This document shows, piece after piece, positions 24,872 through 33,264 of a stretch of DNA of 64,000 nucleotides (positions within the stretch are counted from its first letter, which is position 1; every line of letters starts with the position of its first letter). Source of the DNA: Bacillus thuringiensis (lineage in GTDB: Bacteria; Bacillota; Bacilli; Bacillales; Bacillaceae_G). The position numbers and the translations under genes were made by a program. The stretch lies in the NCBI RefSeq assembly GCF_014932895.1, contig NZ_JACYOF010000015.1:21610-85609 (forward strand), written 5' to 3'. The notes under the pieces were generated by a model. That model saw only the letters and a list, made by a program, of their open reading frames with translations. It was not told the DNA's origin and did no database searches.

Positions 24872-25147
24872 ATGTCTTTTGGACGTAGATGTGAATGTGA
24901 TGAATGTAATAGAAACCGCAGAAGAAGAGAACGTGATGAAGTAAGAGAATTGGAGGATTTTGAAGGACGAAGAAGATTAAACGGTATACGAGAAGGCGAC
25001 AGAATTAACGTTTTTTCAGGCGGAGATCAGATCGATGGAACAGGAGTCTTTATTCGTATAGAGGATGGATTTCTTATTTGGGTAGATGCTGCTGCAAATA
25101 TTAACGTGACAAGCCTAGATGTTATTAGTGTTCGACGAGTACGTTAA
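24872..25147 (+). CDS. CDEC/Arg plus small beta-barrel protein (tandem copy 1)
   Basis: A 91-residue protein. ATG 24872 follows AAAAGGGGGAATATTAT. The N-terminus is a Cys/Arg module (RRCECDECNRNRRRRERDEV) related to the repeat protein at 19897. The rest is a compact strand-rich domain (IREGDRINVFSGGDQIDGTG, then VFIRIEDGFLIWVDAAANIN and VTSLDVISVRR), which looks like an Sm/SH3-type small beta-barrel. The proteins at 26146 and 40858 have the same kind of barrel with other flanks. Two shorter copies follow in tandem. Spore association is inferred from composition and promoter. Confidence 0.7.
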   Translation: MSFGRRCECDECNRNRRRRERDEVRELEDFEGRRRLNGIREGDRINVFSGGDQIDGTGVFIRIEDGFLIWVDAAANINVTSLDVISVRRVR

Positions 25148-25225
25148 TAGTATTTTAAATAATGTGAATGTGTTGAATGTAATAGAAACTGAAGAAAGAG
25201 AAGAGACTGTGAGGAGGTGAGAGAA

Positions 25226-25423
25226 TTGGGTAATTTTGAACGACGAAGAAGATTAGATGGTATACGAGAAGGTGACAGAATTAACGTTTTTTCAGGTGGA
25301 GATCAGATCGATGGAACAGGAGTCTTTATTCGTATAGAGGATGGATTTCTTATCTGGGTGGATAATGCTGCAAATATTAACGTGACAAGCCTAGATGTTA
25401 TTAGTGTTCGACGGATAGGTTAA
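25226..25423 (+). CDS. Small beta-barrel protein (tandem copy 2, lost Cys/Arg module)
   Basis: A 65-residue protein, over 90% identical to the barrel of copy 1 (one visible change, Ala to Asn, in WVDNAANIN). The best start is TTG 25226 behind GAGGAGGTGAGAGAA. A GTG at 25217 overlaps that site and is unlikely. Upstream, the former Cys/Arg module is still readable at DNA level (TGTGAATGTGTTGAATGTAA, i.e. CECVECN) but is closed by a stop, so this copy now starts at the barrel. Confidence 0.6.
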   Translation: MGNFERRRRLDGIREGDRINVFSGGDQIDGTGVFIRIEDGFLIWVDNAANINVTSLDVISVRRIG

Positions 25424-25497
25424 TAGCATTTTAATAATGTGAATATGTTGAACGTAATAGAAGCCGATGAAGAACGGACAGTAAGGAGGTGAGAGAA

Positions 25498-25695
25498 ATG
25501 GGGAATTTTGAAAGTCGAAGAAGACTAGATGGTATACGAGAAGGCGACAGAATTAACGTTTTTTCAGGCGGAGATCAGATCGATGGAACAGGAGTCTTTA
25601 TTCGTATAGAGGATGGATTTCTTATTTGGGTGGATGCTGCTGCAAACATTAACGTAACAAGCCTAGATGTTATTAGTGTTCGACGCATAGGTTAA
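25498..25695 (+). CDS. Small beta-barrel protein (tandem copy 3, lost Cys/Arg module)
   Basis: A 65-residue protein. ATG 25498 follows AAGGAGGTGAGAGAA, the same position as the TTG of copy 2. The barrel is nearly identical to copy 1. The upstream relic of the Cys/Arg module is more decayed (CEYVERNRSR, then stop). All three copies are in the same direction with about 75-80 bases between them and probably share the promoter and the terminator at 25721. Confidence 0.65.
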   Translation: MGNFESRRRLDGIREGDRINVFSGGDQIDGTGVFIRIEDGFLIWVDAAANINVTSLDVISVRRIG

Positions 25696-25720
25696 TAACG
25701 ATCTAAATAAATATAAGTAA

Positions 25721-25756
25721 AAGATAAGAGGAGAGGGCTCTTATCTTATTTTTTTA
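25721..25756 (+). terminator. Terminator of the three-paralogue operon
   Basis: AAGATAAGAG GAGAGG GCTCTTATCTT followed by ATTTTTTT. Confidence 0.85.
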
Positions 25757-26060
25757 GGAATTATTATGTTATGTAGATTAAATTAAGTATTTAAATACAA
25801 AAAAAGAAGGGATTTATATAAAGTAAATACCTTTAATAATTTAATAGAAAGGTAGAATACATTATATGCATGGGTTTTTAATTAGGTTTGTACATTTTTA
25901 ATACATTTATTTGTTTTATGTAAAAGGTGCCAAGAAATACTTTGTAGTTTTATTTCTTGGCGTGGGTATTTATTTGGGTCATTTGGATGCCGACCTTACA
26001 ATAGTATATGTCCGCTATATGGAATGGTTTGTTATTTACGTTCAGTTCAGTAAAATTTAG

Positions 26061-26095
26061 AAAAGAAAAACACCTATTTTTAATAGGTGTTTTTC
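26061..26095 (-). terminator. Terminator of the gene at 26146
   Basis: AAAGAAAAACACCTATT TTT AATAGGTGTTTTTCTT; present in both duplicated blocks. Confidence 0.8.
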
Positions 26096-26145
26096 TTGCA
26101 AAGTGGCTTATAAATTAAGGGAAAGATTTTTCTTTCACTTATTTT

Positions 26146-26559
26146 TTAAAAGTCATCTCTATGATCGTGTTCGCGTTCATGTTTATGCTCATCACATTCT
26201 CTGCAATGTCTGCGACGTTTACAACAGAAACGATTACAATCAGGTGAATTTATAGAGACTACGTTAATTTTGTTAATTGCAATACGTGCTAATCCCGGGA
26301 AACAATCAAAGTCAGATAAAATGATTACGTTGTTTCCTTGAAAACCTTGGAATGTTGCACTTGTAGGTGGTTGACAATCATATTGAAGAACAATACAAGT
26401 ACCAGGAGTTAATGTGTGTAAGAATTGTAATAACTCTGGATTATTATTCATTTGTCTTCTATTGTCTTCTCTTTCTTCTTTTCTGTGATGCTCTCTATGA
26501 TGGTCTCTCCGATCATCACATCTATTGAAATCACAACATCCACCAAAACCAAAACCCAT
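26146..26559 (-). CDS. Small beta-barrel spore-type protein with His/Arg/Cys flanks (copy A)
   Basis: A 137-residue protein. ATG 26559 follows AAAGGGGGTAATTTTT. It has a Gly/Cys/Asp/His/Arg-rich head (MGFGFGGCCDFNRCDDRRDH then HREHHRKEEREDNRRQ), a strand-rich barrel (LQFLHTLTPGTCIVLQYDCQ, GFQGNNVIILSDFDCF, IAINKINVVSINSPDC), and a tail CKRRRHCRECDEHKHEREHD. The barrel resembles that of the tandem proteins at 24872 and the CREC/DEH tail recalls the CDEC module. Duplicated at 40858. It has no signal peptide and is probably a coat or exosporium-associated metal- or disulfide-binding protein; the name is unknown. Confidence 0.65.
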   Translation of the reverse strand: MGFGFGGCCDFNRCDDRRDHHREHHRKEEREDNRRQMNNNPELLQFLHTLTPGTCIVLQYDCQPPTSATFQGFQGNNVIILSDFDCFPGLARIAINKINVVSINSPDCNRFCCKRRRHCRECDEHKHEREHDHRDDF

Positions 26560-26650
26560 AAAAATTACCCCCTTTCGTTCGTTAGTACATCTTATGCTCG
26601 TCTAGAAAGGGTGGTGTGAGTATATGAGTCCAGTTAAGTGTGGAATTTTT

Positions 26651-27270
26651 ATTTAAATATGAAAGTGGTTTAATAATATTATTTTTGGTTCTGGTGCAAA
26701 AAATCTATAAAACTTGGACGTACTGATACTATTACTCTAAAAAGGAGTGTTTTTTGAACAGAACATCCTTAAGGTGTGAAGCTAATGATTTTAATATCGT
26801 ATCATGGCGACGTGTTGAGTAAAAACTTCTTTTGCACAACAAAGCAGCCAGCTTGATTAGCTAACCACTTGCTGTACAAAAGAAATTTAGGCCCTACAAG
26901 TTAGGCTGTGTAACTTTAAAGTTACAGTTATAGTATAAACCGGATTGGAAATGTTATTCGGAAGGGAATATAATAATAATTTCATTTTGTAGAGATTATT
27001 TGCGCATGAAAAAAAGCGCTTATATAGCGCACTTTAAAAGGTGGATTTCAGATCATGCCTGCCCATAGGCGATCTCATGTGTAGCACACAGTAGCGTATG
27101 TAAATTTGAGTTGAATTGTGCAAACCAATTAACAATTACGGAGTGGAGTGAAAATGTTTATGAACGATGGGGAAGAGTATAAATTTAACATGCATTCCAA
27201 ATAATTTAAAAAACAAGTTGGTTCGTATCAATGATGTAATGATTAAGCCTAATAATATTTCTTCACTAGA
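26651..27270. other. Non-coding mobile-element debris
   Basis: Contains a sequence like an IS6/IS240 end (GGTTCTGGTGCAAA, 26690) and TTTTGCACAACAAAGCAG (26829), which recurs as TTTTGCACAACAAGGTAG at 27976. No gene is seen. Confidence 0.4.
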
Positions 27271-27663
27271 ATTTATCGTTTTCCGACAGAAGACTCCTTC
27301 CTCAAAAATGAGAAGGTGTGAAGCACCAATTTTAGGTGGGAGATGAATGTCGGTTGGCATAAGCCAACATGTTTGCTATCATTTACTTGTACAGATTGCT
27401 CTTCGAAAGCTGGAGATATGAGGTTGGTTGCAGAAAAACGTTGCAACCGTAAAATCTTCAACGTTCTATCGCCCCACGTTTGCCGAAGTTGCGAAAACCA
27501 AGCTAAAGTAGGTAGTGTGGTGAGTCAACGTACAAGATACTTATGTTTTCACCGTAGGGACTACGGGTAGAGCCTGCTAAGATAACCGGTGGATACATCG
27601 GTGTTCGCAGGAATCTCCCACTTCAAACAGTCCGTAAGGACGTTAAGTGGTGAGTAGTTCAAA
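27271..27663 (+). mobile_element. Non-coding element with IS200/IS605-like right end (copy A)
   Basis: 393 bases, about 95% identical to 40137-40527 on the other strand. The left end TTTATCGTTTTCCGACAGAA continues as GACTCCTTCCTCAA and GGTGGGAGATGAAT. The right end is CCCACTTCAAACAGTCC, then GGACGTTAAGTGGTGAGTAGTTCAA, a subterminal hairpin plus GTAGTTCAA as at the right ends of IS605-type elements and the 3' part of TnpB-guide RNAs. There is no transposase or TnpB inside. The 75-codon frame within (27343-27570) has no recognisable protein. Confidence 0.5.
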
Positions 27664-27727
27664 TCTTGTTCTTATAAAAAGTGTCCATAACAGGTTCTTA
27701 TTCTTTGTTATATTGAAACTACACAAT

Positions 27728-27976
27728 CACGTATTTAAAAGCTTTTTTAGGCATAACAAGAAATGATGGTCATACAATGATATAGAAAGTTATATCCAAC
27801 ATATAAGTTACCTCTGACACCCTGAAAAGACACCTAATTAAGGTGTCTTTTCATCTTTCACATATATTAAAGTATAGGACAAGCTTAACAGCACTTATTC
27901 CGTTTATTCAGTTGAAATTTCAATCGTATTAAGAGCATCTACTGCCCCGGATGCTCTCTTTTTATTGAACAAAATC
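27728..27976. repeat. Diverged copy of the 3' flank of the HTH gene at 35471
   Basis: ACGTATTTAAAAGCT, the GACACCTAATTAAGGTGTC terminator, TATAGTATAGGAC-like and TCGTATTAAGAGCA ... GATGCTCTCTTTTT match 36452-36705 in order, at roughly 80% by eye. It marks an old duplication; here the HTH gene itself is absent. Confidence 0.65.
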
Positions 27977-28317
27977 GTTATTTTGCACAACAAGGTAGTC
28001 AGCGTAATAAACTAACTGGTTGTTGAAAAAAGAAGCCCTATAGAAAATGTTATAGGGCTTTACAAGGTTGAGTTATGTCATACTCACAAGGGATTTTAAC
28101 ATGAATTTCGAGGTAAATAAATTGGTAAATGTGTCCAAGTAGGGATCACCATACATGCCCATCAAGTTAAGGAGACGAATTTCCCCAAAAATGAAAAAAA
28201 CGTTATTCTTTCAGTAAAATACTTGAAAGGATAACGTTTTTTATGGTTCTCTCGCTTTCTGAATAAGCCCGTTGAATATGAATAACTGAGATAGGTTTCA
28301 CTCTTAAAATCACTGAA

Positions 28318-29190
28318 TTACTTTTGAACTAGCACTAGGTCTAGCCAGGATTTCGCCTCATTGTACAAAATTGGATTGTTTTGCGGCGTGTAGTAGGCAA
28401 GGATTGCAACTGCCTGTGATACGACCCATCCGCGGGCCCTTGACAATGTAGCATCGTCCGTACGGATAGCATCAAGGAACACATCGCGCGCCTCTGGCGA
28501 GTGCAACTTCCACGCGACCATTACATCACATGCAGGGTCACCTATGCCCATTGTCTCCCAATCAATCACACCGCTGATACGCTTATCACGTACGAGCCAG
28601 TTACGTACATCTAGATCGCCGTGATGCCAAACAGGAGGACCGTTCCATGGAGGTGCAGAAAGAGCCGACTCCCATACAGCAGACACCGCGGGATCGCCAT
28701 TAAATCGTGCTAGCCAATATCGGAAGTCCTTGTCCCGTTGGGCCAAAGGAATGCCGCGTCCTAACGGCCCTCCCGTTGGATCGACTTGTTGAAGTGCTAG
28801 GACAAACCCTGCGAGATCGCGTGCTGCCTGAATCTCGTCAATCGCCTCTATCGGCACCGTTTCACCCCTCAGCCACGAATGTATCTCCCAAAACCATGGG
28901 TATTCGTTATTGGGGCGCCCCTGAGCGATAGGTACAGGGATTTCAAGCGGAACTAATGGTGCAAGTTTTGGTAGCCATAAGAACTCGCGTCCTCCTGGTG
29001 TCGTCGGTCCTTCCCTTCTCGCTAGCCGAATGGAATATTCGTCGCCAAGTCGGAAAACGGCATTTACCGTTCCAACTGGCTCTACCTTACGAAGGGGCAA
29101 CTCTGCCCAGCGGGGGAACTGATCGACAAGTAAACGACGCACAAGTCGCTCTTCAATTTCCAATTCGTCAGCATGCATCTTCTCGGACAT
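28318..29190 (-). CDS. Aminoglycoside phosphotransferase (APH)-family kinase
   Basis: A 290-residue protein. The start is placed at ATG 29190, after AAGGAGAGATCATACG. It has the APH catalytic loop HHGDLDVRNWLV (His190, Asp192, Asn197) and the metal-binding VIDWETMGIGDPACD (Asp210). The N-lobe has PVGTVNAVFRLGDEYSIRLA. These are intact, so it should be active on an aminoglycoside, macrolide or another hydroxylated small molecule; the substrate is not predictable by eye. The gene is much richer in GC than everything around it, with codon use unlike Bacillus, so it was probably acquired from a high-GC source and now travels in the cassette. Confidence 0.8.
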   Translation of the reverse strand: MSEKMHADELEIEERLVRRLLVDQFPRWAELPLRKVEPVGTVNAVFRLGDEYSIRLARREGPTTPGGREFLWLPKLAPLVPLEIPVPIAQGRPNNEYPWFWEIHSWLRGETVPIEAIDEIQAARDLAGFVLALQQVDPTGGPLGRGIPLAQRDKDFRYWLARFNGDPAVSAVWESALSAPPWNGPPVWHHGDLDVRNWLVRDKRISGVIDWETMGIGDPACDVMVAWKLHSPEARDVFLDAIRTDDATLSRARGWVVSQAVAILAYYTPQNNPILYNEAKSWLDLVLVQK

Positions 29191-29603
29191 CGTATGATCT
29201 CTCCTTGGTAGCTCTGACATAAACTTTTATTGGTGGAAAATTATAATAATGCTCCGTACACCAAAAGTCAAAAAGCCACACTTTTTCATTATAAAATGCA
29301 GTCACACCTTAAAAAATTGACTTCTCTTAATTTATTCAATTGTAACACAACTCCTATAAGGGTCACGTTACATTACTATCAACCTAAGATGAATTTATAC
29401 CTATAATTTATAGAAAGCGTTATTCTATTTGTGGAAAAATACAGAAAGGATAGCATTTTTTCCGCTTTTAAATAGTCTATTAAGAGTTGTTTCTTGAAAC
29501 CTTTTTCTTATTGAACTTAATGACTGTGTATTTCAAGAATAAAATAGACAGTATATTGACTAAAGTGGAGGTCGGATATGGATATTTACAGAGAACTTTT
29601 TTA

Positions 29604-30116
29604 ATGCAGCAAACTTATGCAATTTTATTTTCTCTCGCAAATAAAATTCAAGTAAAGGGTGATAAGTTCTTTGAGCCTTTAACATCAAGACAGTATATGG
29701 CAATGGTGGCAATTGCGCATTTACCTGAAGATAAAACGACTTTGAATAATATTGCTAGAAAATTAGGTATTACAAAACAGAGTACAAAACAGTTAATTAC
29801 AATTATAGAAAATAAGGGCTATGTTAGCGTAGTCCCTAGTAAAATAGATAAACGTGCAAACAATGTGAAATTCACAAAAAAAGGGGAAGAGGTATCGCTT
29901 ATTGTTTCAGAAAAAGGAATCTTCTTTTTAGAAAAACTTTTTAATAAGTTCTCAACTGAAGAATTGGAAACAATGTGGGATCTTTTAAAGAAACTGTATA
30001 GTTTTGACGGCGAAGAACAGGATGGATTTGAAGAAGAGGGAAACATAAAAATGGATGAAGATAACAATGAATTACAATTGAGAATAATGAAAGAGTTTAA
30101 GAGAAGAAGAAATTAA
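29604..30116 (+). CDS. MarR-type regulator (start uncertain)
   Basis: A winged-helix protein: TFLMQQTYAILFSLANKIQV, LTSRQYMAMVAIAHLPEDKT, LNNIARKLGITKQSTKQLIT (recognition helix) and the wing KGYVSVVPSKIDKRANNVKF. The C-terminal tail is acidic and then basic. ATG 29604 lacks a good ribosome binding site. The frame extends upstream to a TTG at 29487 and an ATG at 29520, also without good sites. A strong site, GGAGGTCGG, precedes ATG 29578 in another frame, which would read MDIYRELF and join this frame if the T6 run at 29597-29602 had seven Ts. So the gene may carry a one-base deletion. It may control the downstream hydrolase. Confidence 0.6.
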   Translation: MQQTYAILFSLANKIQVKGDKFFEPLTSRQYMAMVAIAHLPEDKTTLNNIARKLGITKQSTKQLITIIENKGYVSVVPSKIDKRANNVKFTKKGEEVSLIVSEKGIFFLEKLFNKFSTEELETMWDLLKKLYSFDGEEQDGFEEEGNIKMDEDNNELQLRIMKEFKRRRN

Positions 30117-30227
30117 ACAATTAACAGGGGATATAAAAAATAAATCGGGTCGGTAATTTTACGTTGAAGAGCATATATCAATCTTTTGAAATATTTTCAA
30201 AATGAAAGATAAGGGAGAGTAATCATT

Positions 30228-31256
30228 ATGTTTGAAATTAGTGATAAAACGTTAAGATTAATTAAAAAGACATGTAAAGGAAAGGAACATTTAAGATTAA
30301 CTATTGGCTATTTAATAGACGATAATGCTGTAATAAAAATGTATAATGAGAATGGTGAACTTAATTCATCCAAAAAATATCATTATGAAATTGGCTCTAT
30401 TACAAAGACTTTTACTGTATCTTTGCTATCAAAATACATATTTGAGAACAAAATGTCAATAAACGATTCAATACATAAATATATAGAAGGGCTTAAGGAA
30501 AACGAGTATTATCCAACATTGCTTCGTCTTGCTACACACTCATCTGGATATTCAACAAGACTGCCATTAAAAAAACGTGAATATTTTAAAATAATGTTAA
30601 GTTTGATTATTGGCAGTAGTGATATGAATAAGAATAATCCATTAGATATGGATTTTAACAAAATGAAAATACTAATTGAAAAAAATAAATTAAAAGAATC
30701 TGATTACTCGTGGAAATATTCAAACTTCGGTATGTCACTTATTGGGTATGTATTAGGAAATGTATCGGGCATGGGATACTGGGACACTATGAATAATTTT
30801 CTTCATAATGAGCTTGGACTAAGCGATACATATTTAGGAACATCAAATAATAATTTACATGGTTATGACAGAAAAAATAATGATTGCGGCAACTGGAAAT
30901 GGGGTAAAGAAAATTTTATATCACCCGCGGGTGCAATAAGTTCAACTGCTGATGATTTACTTAAGTATGCTAAAATAAATATTTACGAAGATAAACCATA
31001 TTTGTCCCTTTGTCATAAAAAACATGGGAATGGAACAAAGAAGTATGATATGGGTCTTGGATGGATGCTTTTAAAGAAAAATAATAATGTTATTTTGCAT
31101 GGCGGTGGAACAGGATGCTTTAGTTCATTTTTAGGGATAGATAAAGAAAAGAAAGTTGCCACCGTAGTTTTAGCTAATTATAGATTAGGTATAAATGATG
31201 ATGAAAAAATAGGGATTTCCTTATTAGAAAGCCTACAAAAATCAAAAGATATTTAG
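30228..31256 (+). CDS. Serine beta-lactamase-like / D-stereospecific peptidase-type hydrolase
   Basis: A 342-residue protein; ATG 30228 follows AAGGGAGAGTAATCATT. It has the serine beta-lactamase/DD-peptidase fold motifs: SxxK at Ser57-Ile-Thr-Lys60 (IGSITKTFTVS), YSN at 164-166 (WKYSNFGMSLIGYVLG) and the HGGGTG triad at 291-296. No signal peptide is present, so it is cytoplasmic. The closest functional idea is a class C-like esterase or D-amino-acid peptidase. MIC231 cassettes are known to carry an adp gene for a D-stereospecific endopeptidase, which fits. It could inactivate a peptide antibiotic. Confidence 0.7.
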   Translation: MFEISDKTLRLIKKTCKGKEHLRLTIGYLIDDNAVIKMYNENGELNSSKKYHYEIGSITKTFTVSLLSKYIFENKMSINDSIHKYIEGLKENEYYPTLLRLATHSSGYSTRLPLKKREYFKIMLSLIIGSSDMNKNNPLDMDFNKMKILIEKNKLKESDYSWKYSNFGMSLIGYVLGNVSGMGYWDTMNNFLHNELGLSDTYLGTSNNNLHGYDRKNNDCGNWKWGKENFISPAGAISSTADDLLKYAKINIYEDKPYLSLCHKKHGNGTKKYDMGLGWMLLKKNNNVILHGGGTGCFSSFLGIDKEKKVATVVLANYRLGINDDEKIGISLLESLQKSKDI

Positions 31257-31387
31257 TAGAAGAACATTTAATCGATTTTAAGTAAGTCATTTCTTAGTTG
31301 CTTATAAAAGGGCTCGATTATGGAGCAACATAGTTAGGGAATGATTAAATTTTTTTATAAAAGAACGAGTCAATTAAAAATATTAAG

Positions 31388-31427
31388 AGCGTGTTTTGGT
31401 CAAATTTTATACAAAACACGCTTTTTT
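31388..31427 (+). terminator. Terminator in the cassette
   Basis: AGCGTGTTTTG ... CAAAACACGCTTTTTT, 130 bases after the hydrolase stop. Confidence 0.8.
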
Positions 31428-31746
31428 CTATGATCTATAGTTAAGGTTATTGGTATCAAATTAATCAAACATTATTTTAATGCAACAAAAACCACTAATA
31501 TTTTTGAGAGTTAAAAACGATAATCCTTCTACATCTTGAATAGAAAGAATACCGTTTTTTCGTTTTGGGGGTGTTATAAAATGCTTAAGTTGACGGGCAT
31601 GTATGGTGACCCCAAATCGTCTTCGATAATCTATCATGTATATCTGTATGCATCCTCTAATAAATCATAGGGAATGTTTGCATGTTGACTTTGGTTTTAT
31701 GTACAATAAGGGTAAAGATATAGCTTGAAACAGGAAGAGGAAAACC

Positions 31747-32631
31747 ATGTCCAATTCATTAGTAAATTTACGTATCGATTTTGCATTTAAGCAGTTATTT
31801 GGTACAAATGGGAATGAAGATATTTTAGTTGCCTTTTTAAATGCCATATTAAAGAATTCTTTAGAATCACCTATTGTTTCCCTGCAATTAGAAGACCCAC
31901 ATTTGCATCGAGAATATGAAGAAGATAAATTATCGATTTTAGATATTGCGGCTACATTAAATACAGGAACAAAGGTAAATGTAGAAATACAATTAAATAA
32001 CAATCACGATATGATCAAACGAAGCTTGTATTATTGGGGGAGGTTATATACCTCTCAATTGCAAAAAGGAATGCCTTATAGCTCACTTCATAAAACAATT
32101 ACCATTAACTTGTTAAATTTTGTGATGTTTCCAGAATATGAAGCGTTTCATACAACAGGAATCCTTTGGAATCAGCAACAACAAAAGCTATTAAGTGACG
32201 ATATAGAAGTTCATATTGTAGAAATTCCAAAGTTACTGCAGCAATGGCGCGAAGAGAAAGTTAATCCGTGGGAAGATTCGTTTGTTCGTTGGTTATTATT
32301 ATTACCAGCGAATGAAGATGAGTATCTCACACAAACATTGGAGGACATTGCCATGAACCAAGATCCGATTTTACAAAAAGCAATGAATAAGTGGGAACGT
32401 ATGAGTCAAGACTCTTCTTTCCGTCAAGCATATGAAGCAAGAGAAAAGGCCTTAATGGATGAGGCTGCAAAGTTTGCTCATGCTCGTAATGAGGGGAAAA
32501 AAGAAGGAATTCAGCAAGGAAAAATACAGATGATTAAAGGTATGCATGAACTTGGTGTACCACTTGAAACAATTGCTAAAGCCAGTAAATTAGGCATAGA
32601 TGAAGTTGAACGTATTTTAAAACAAAAATAA
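31747..32631 (+). CDS. Rpn/PD-(D/E)XK nuclease-family putative transposase
   Basis: A 294-residue protein starting at ATG 31747 after CAGGAAGAGGAAAACC. The N-terminus LRIDFAFKQLFGTNGNEDIL then LVAFLNAIL is diagnostic for the Rpn/PDDEXK_2 family. The nuclease core is LSILDIAATLNTGTKVNVEI QLNN, with Asp and Glu-x-Gln in place of D-ExK. The C-terminus has a coiled-coil/HTH tail (KGMHELGVPLETIAKASKLG IDEVERIL). Members are recombination-promoting nucleases or relatives of anti-phage nucleases, widespread on mobile DNA. It has its own terminator and lies just outside the MIC-like cassette. Confidence 0.85.
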   Translation: MSNSLVNLRIDFAFKQLFGTNGNEDILVAFLNAILKNSLESPIVSLQLEDPHLHREYEEDKLSILDIAATLNTGTKVNVEIQLNNNHDMIKRSLYYWGRLYTSQLQKGMPYSSLHKTITINLLNFVMFPEYEAFHTTGILWNQQQQKLLSDDIEVHIVEIPKLLQQWREEKVNPWEDSFVRWLLLLPANEDEYLTQTLEDIAMNQDPILQKAMNKWERMSQDSSFRQAYEAREKALMDEAAKFAHARNEGKKEGIQQGKIQMIKGMHELGVPLETIAKASKLGIDEVERILKQK

Positions 32632-32639
32632 ACAGTAAC

Positions 32640-32674
32640 AAAAAAAGAACCTATTAATTGGGTTCTTTTTTTTA
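32640..32674 (+). terminator. Terminator of the Rpn-like gene
   Basis: AAAAAAAGAACC TATTAATT GGGTTCTTTTTTTT. Confidence 0.85.
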
Positions 32675-32915
32675 ATCTATTTGTCAATTAGGGGGAGTAA
32701 CAATTAATTTTTTACGGGTAGTACTATAACTGTATAATATGACACTTAACTTTATTTTCTTATTATTGATGAGACCGCTCATGTGAAATTGCATTATATA
32801 AAAACATTGCATACTGTTCCCGTGAACTTTCGTATCCAGAACAAATATACCTGCAATTATCCCACCTAAATCTACAAACATTCCAATAAAGAATGTTAAA
32901 TAAGCCCTGAAATAG

Positions 32916-33030
32916 TTTTATCATTTTAGCCAAGAAGACTCCTTCCTCAATGAACGCGAAGTGAGGAGGTGGGAGATGAATTGGCTTCGGACAAGGGATG
33001 GCAGGAAGGCATCTTAATTGTTCGACATAC
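32916..33030 (+). mobile_element. Left-end element, copy D
   Basis: TTTTATCATTTTAGCCAAGA then AGACTCCTTCCTCAA ... TGAGGAGGTGGGAGATGAAT matches the left part of the 27271 element and, over its whole length, the copy at 44381 (GGCTTCGGACAAGGGATGGC, AGGAAG, CATCTTAATTG). It lacks the IS605-like right end. CCTTCCTCA/TGAGGAGG forms a hairpin. Confidence 0.5.
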
Positions 33031-33264
33031 ATAAAATGTTACTTCACTACCTATCGAATGTATGTTTATTTTATAATGTTTTCAATTACAGCATACTATG
33101 AGGGAAGTATAAAAAAATACAAATAAGGATCCAAACTCCATATGCAATATTACATATCATTTTGATTTAATTGATAAATTTCTATATCAATACTATCCTA
33201 ATATTAGGAAGAGTTTCGAAAATATCATATATATATCTAATAGATTAAAATAAGGTGGATTATT

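Larger units (their letters stand above)
25888..26650. repeat. Duplicated block, copy A (about 763 bp)
   Basis: Direct repeat of 40588-41354, about 95% identical by eye, from TTGTACATTTTTAATA to AGTTAAGTGTGGA. It includes the small barrel gene, its terminator, and a 200-base non-coding part containing the hairpin GCCAAGAAAT ... ATTTCTTGGC. Both copies have the same orientation. Confidence 0.85.
28142..31613. mobile_element. MIC231-like mobile insertion cassette
   Basis: A 3472-base segment bounded by inverted repeats: 28142-28170 (GGGATCACCATACATGCCC, ATCAAGTTAA) and 31585-31613 match in 26 of 29 positions, and weaker similarity continues inward for about 25 bases, including the IS231 leader hairpin AAAACGTTATTCTTTC ... 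GAAAGGATAACGTTTT (28197-28240). The ends carry the IS231 terminal sequence, but no transposase lies between them. Cargo: an APH-type phosphotransferase, a MarR-type regulator and a serine hydrolase. This is the layout of MIC231 cassettes of the B. cereus group, which move with an IS231 transposase supplied in trans. No clear target duplication is visible. Confidence 0.7.

Noticed and set aside
27343-27570. 75-codon frame in the non-coding element, conserved in copy B
   Set aside because: No ribosome binding site, no known fold, absent from the diverged copy C. Conservation is better explained by recent duplication and RNA structure; it is not TnpB.
28707-29222. Forward frames over the APH-type gene
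   Set aside because: Shadows caused by the high GC of the phosphotransferase gene; the reverse frame has all catalytic motifs.
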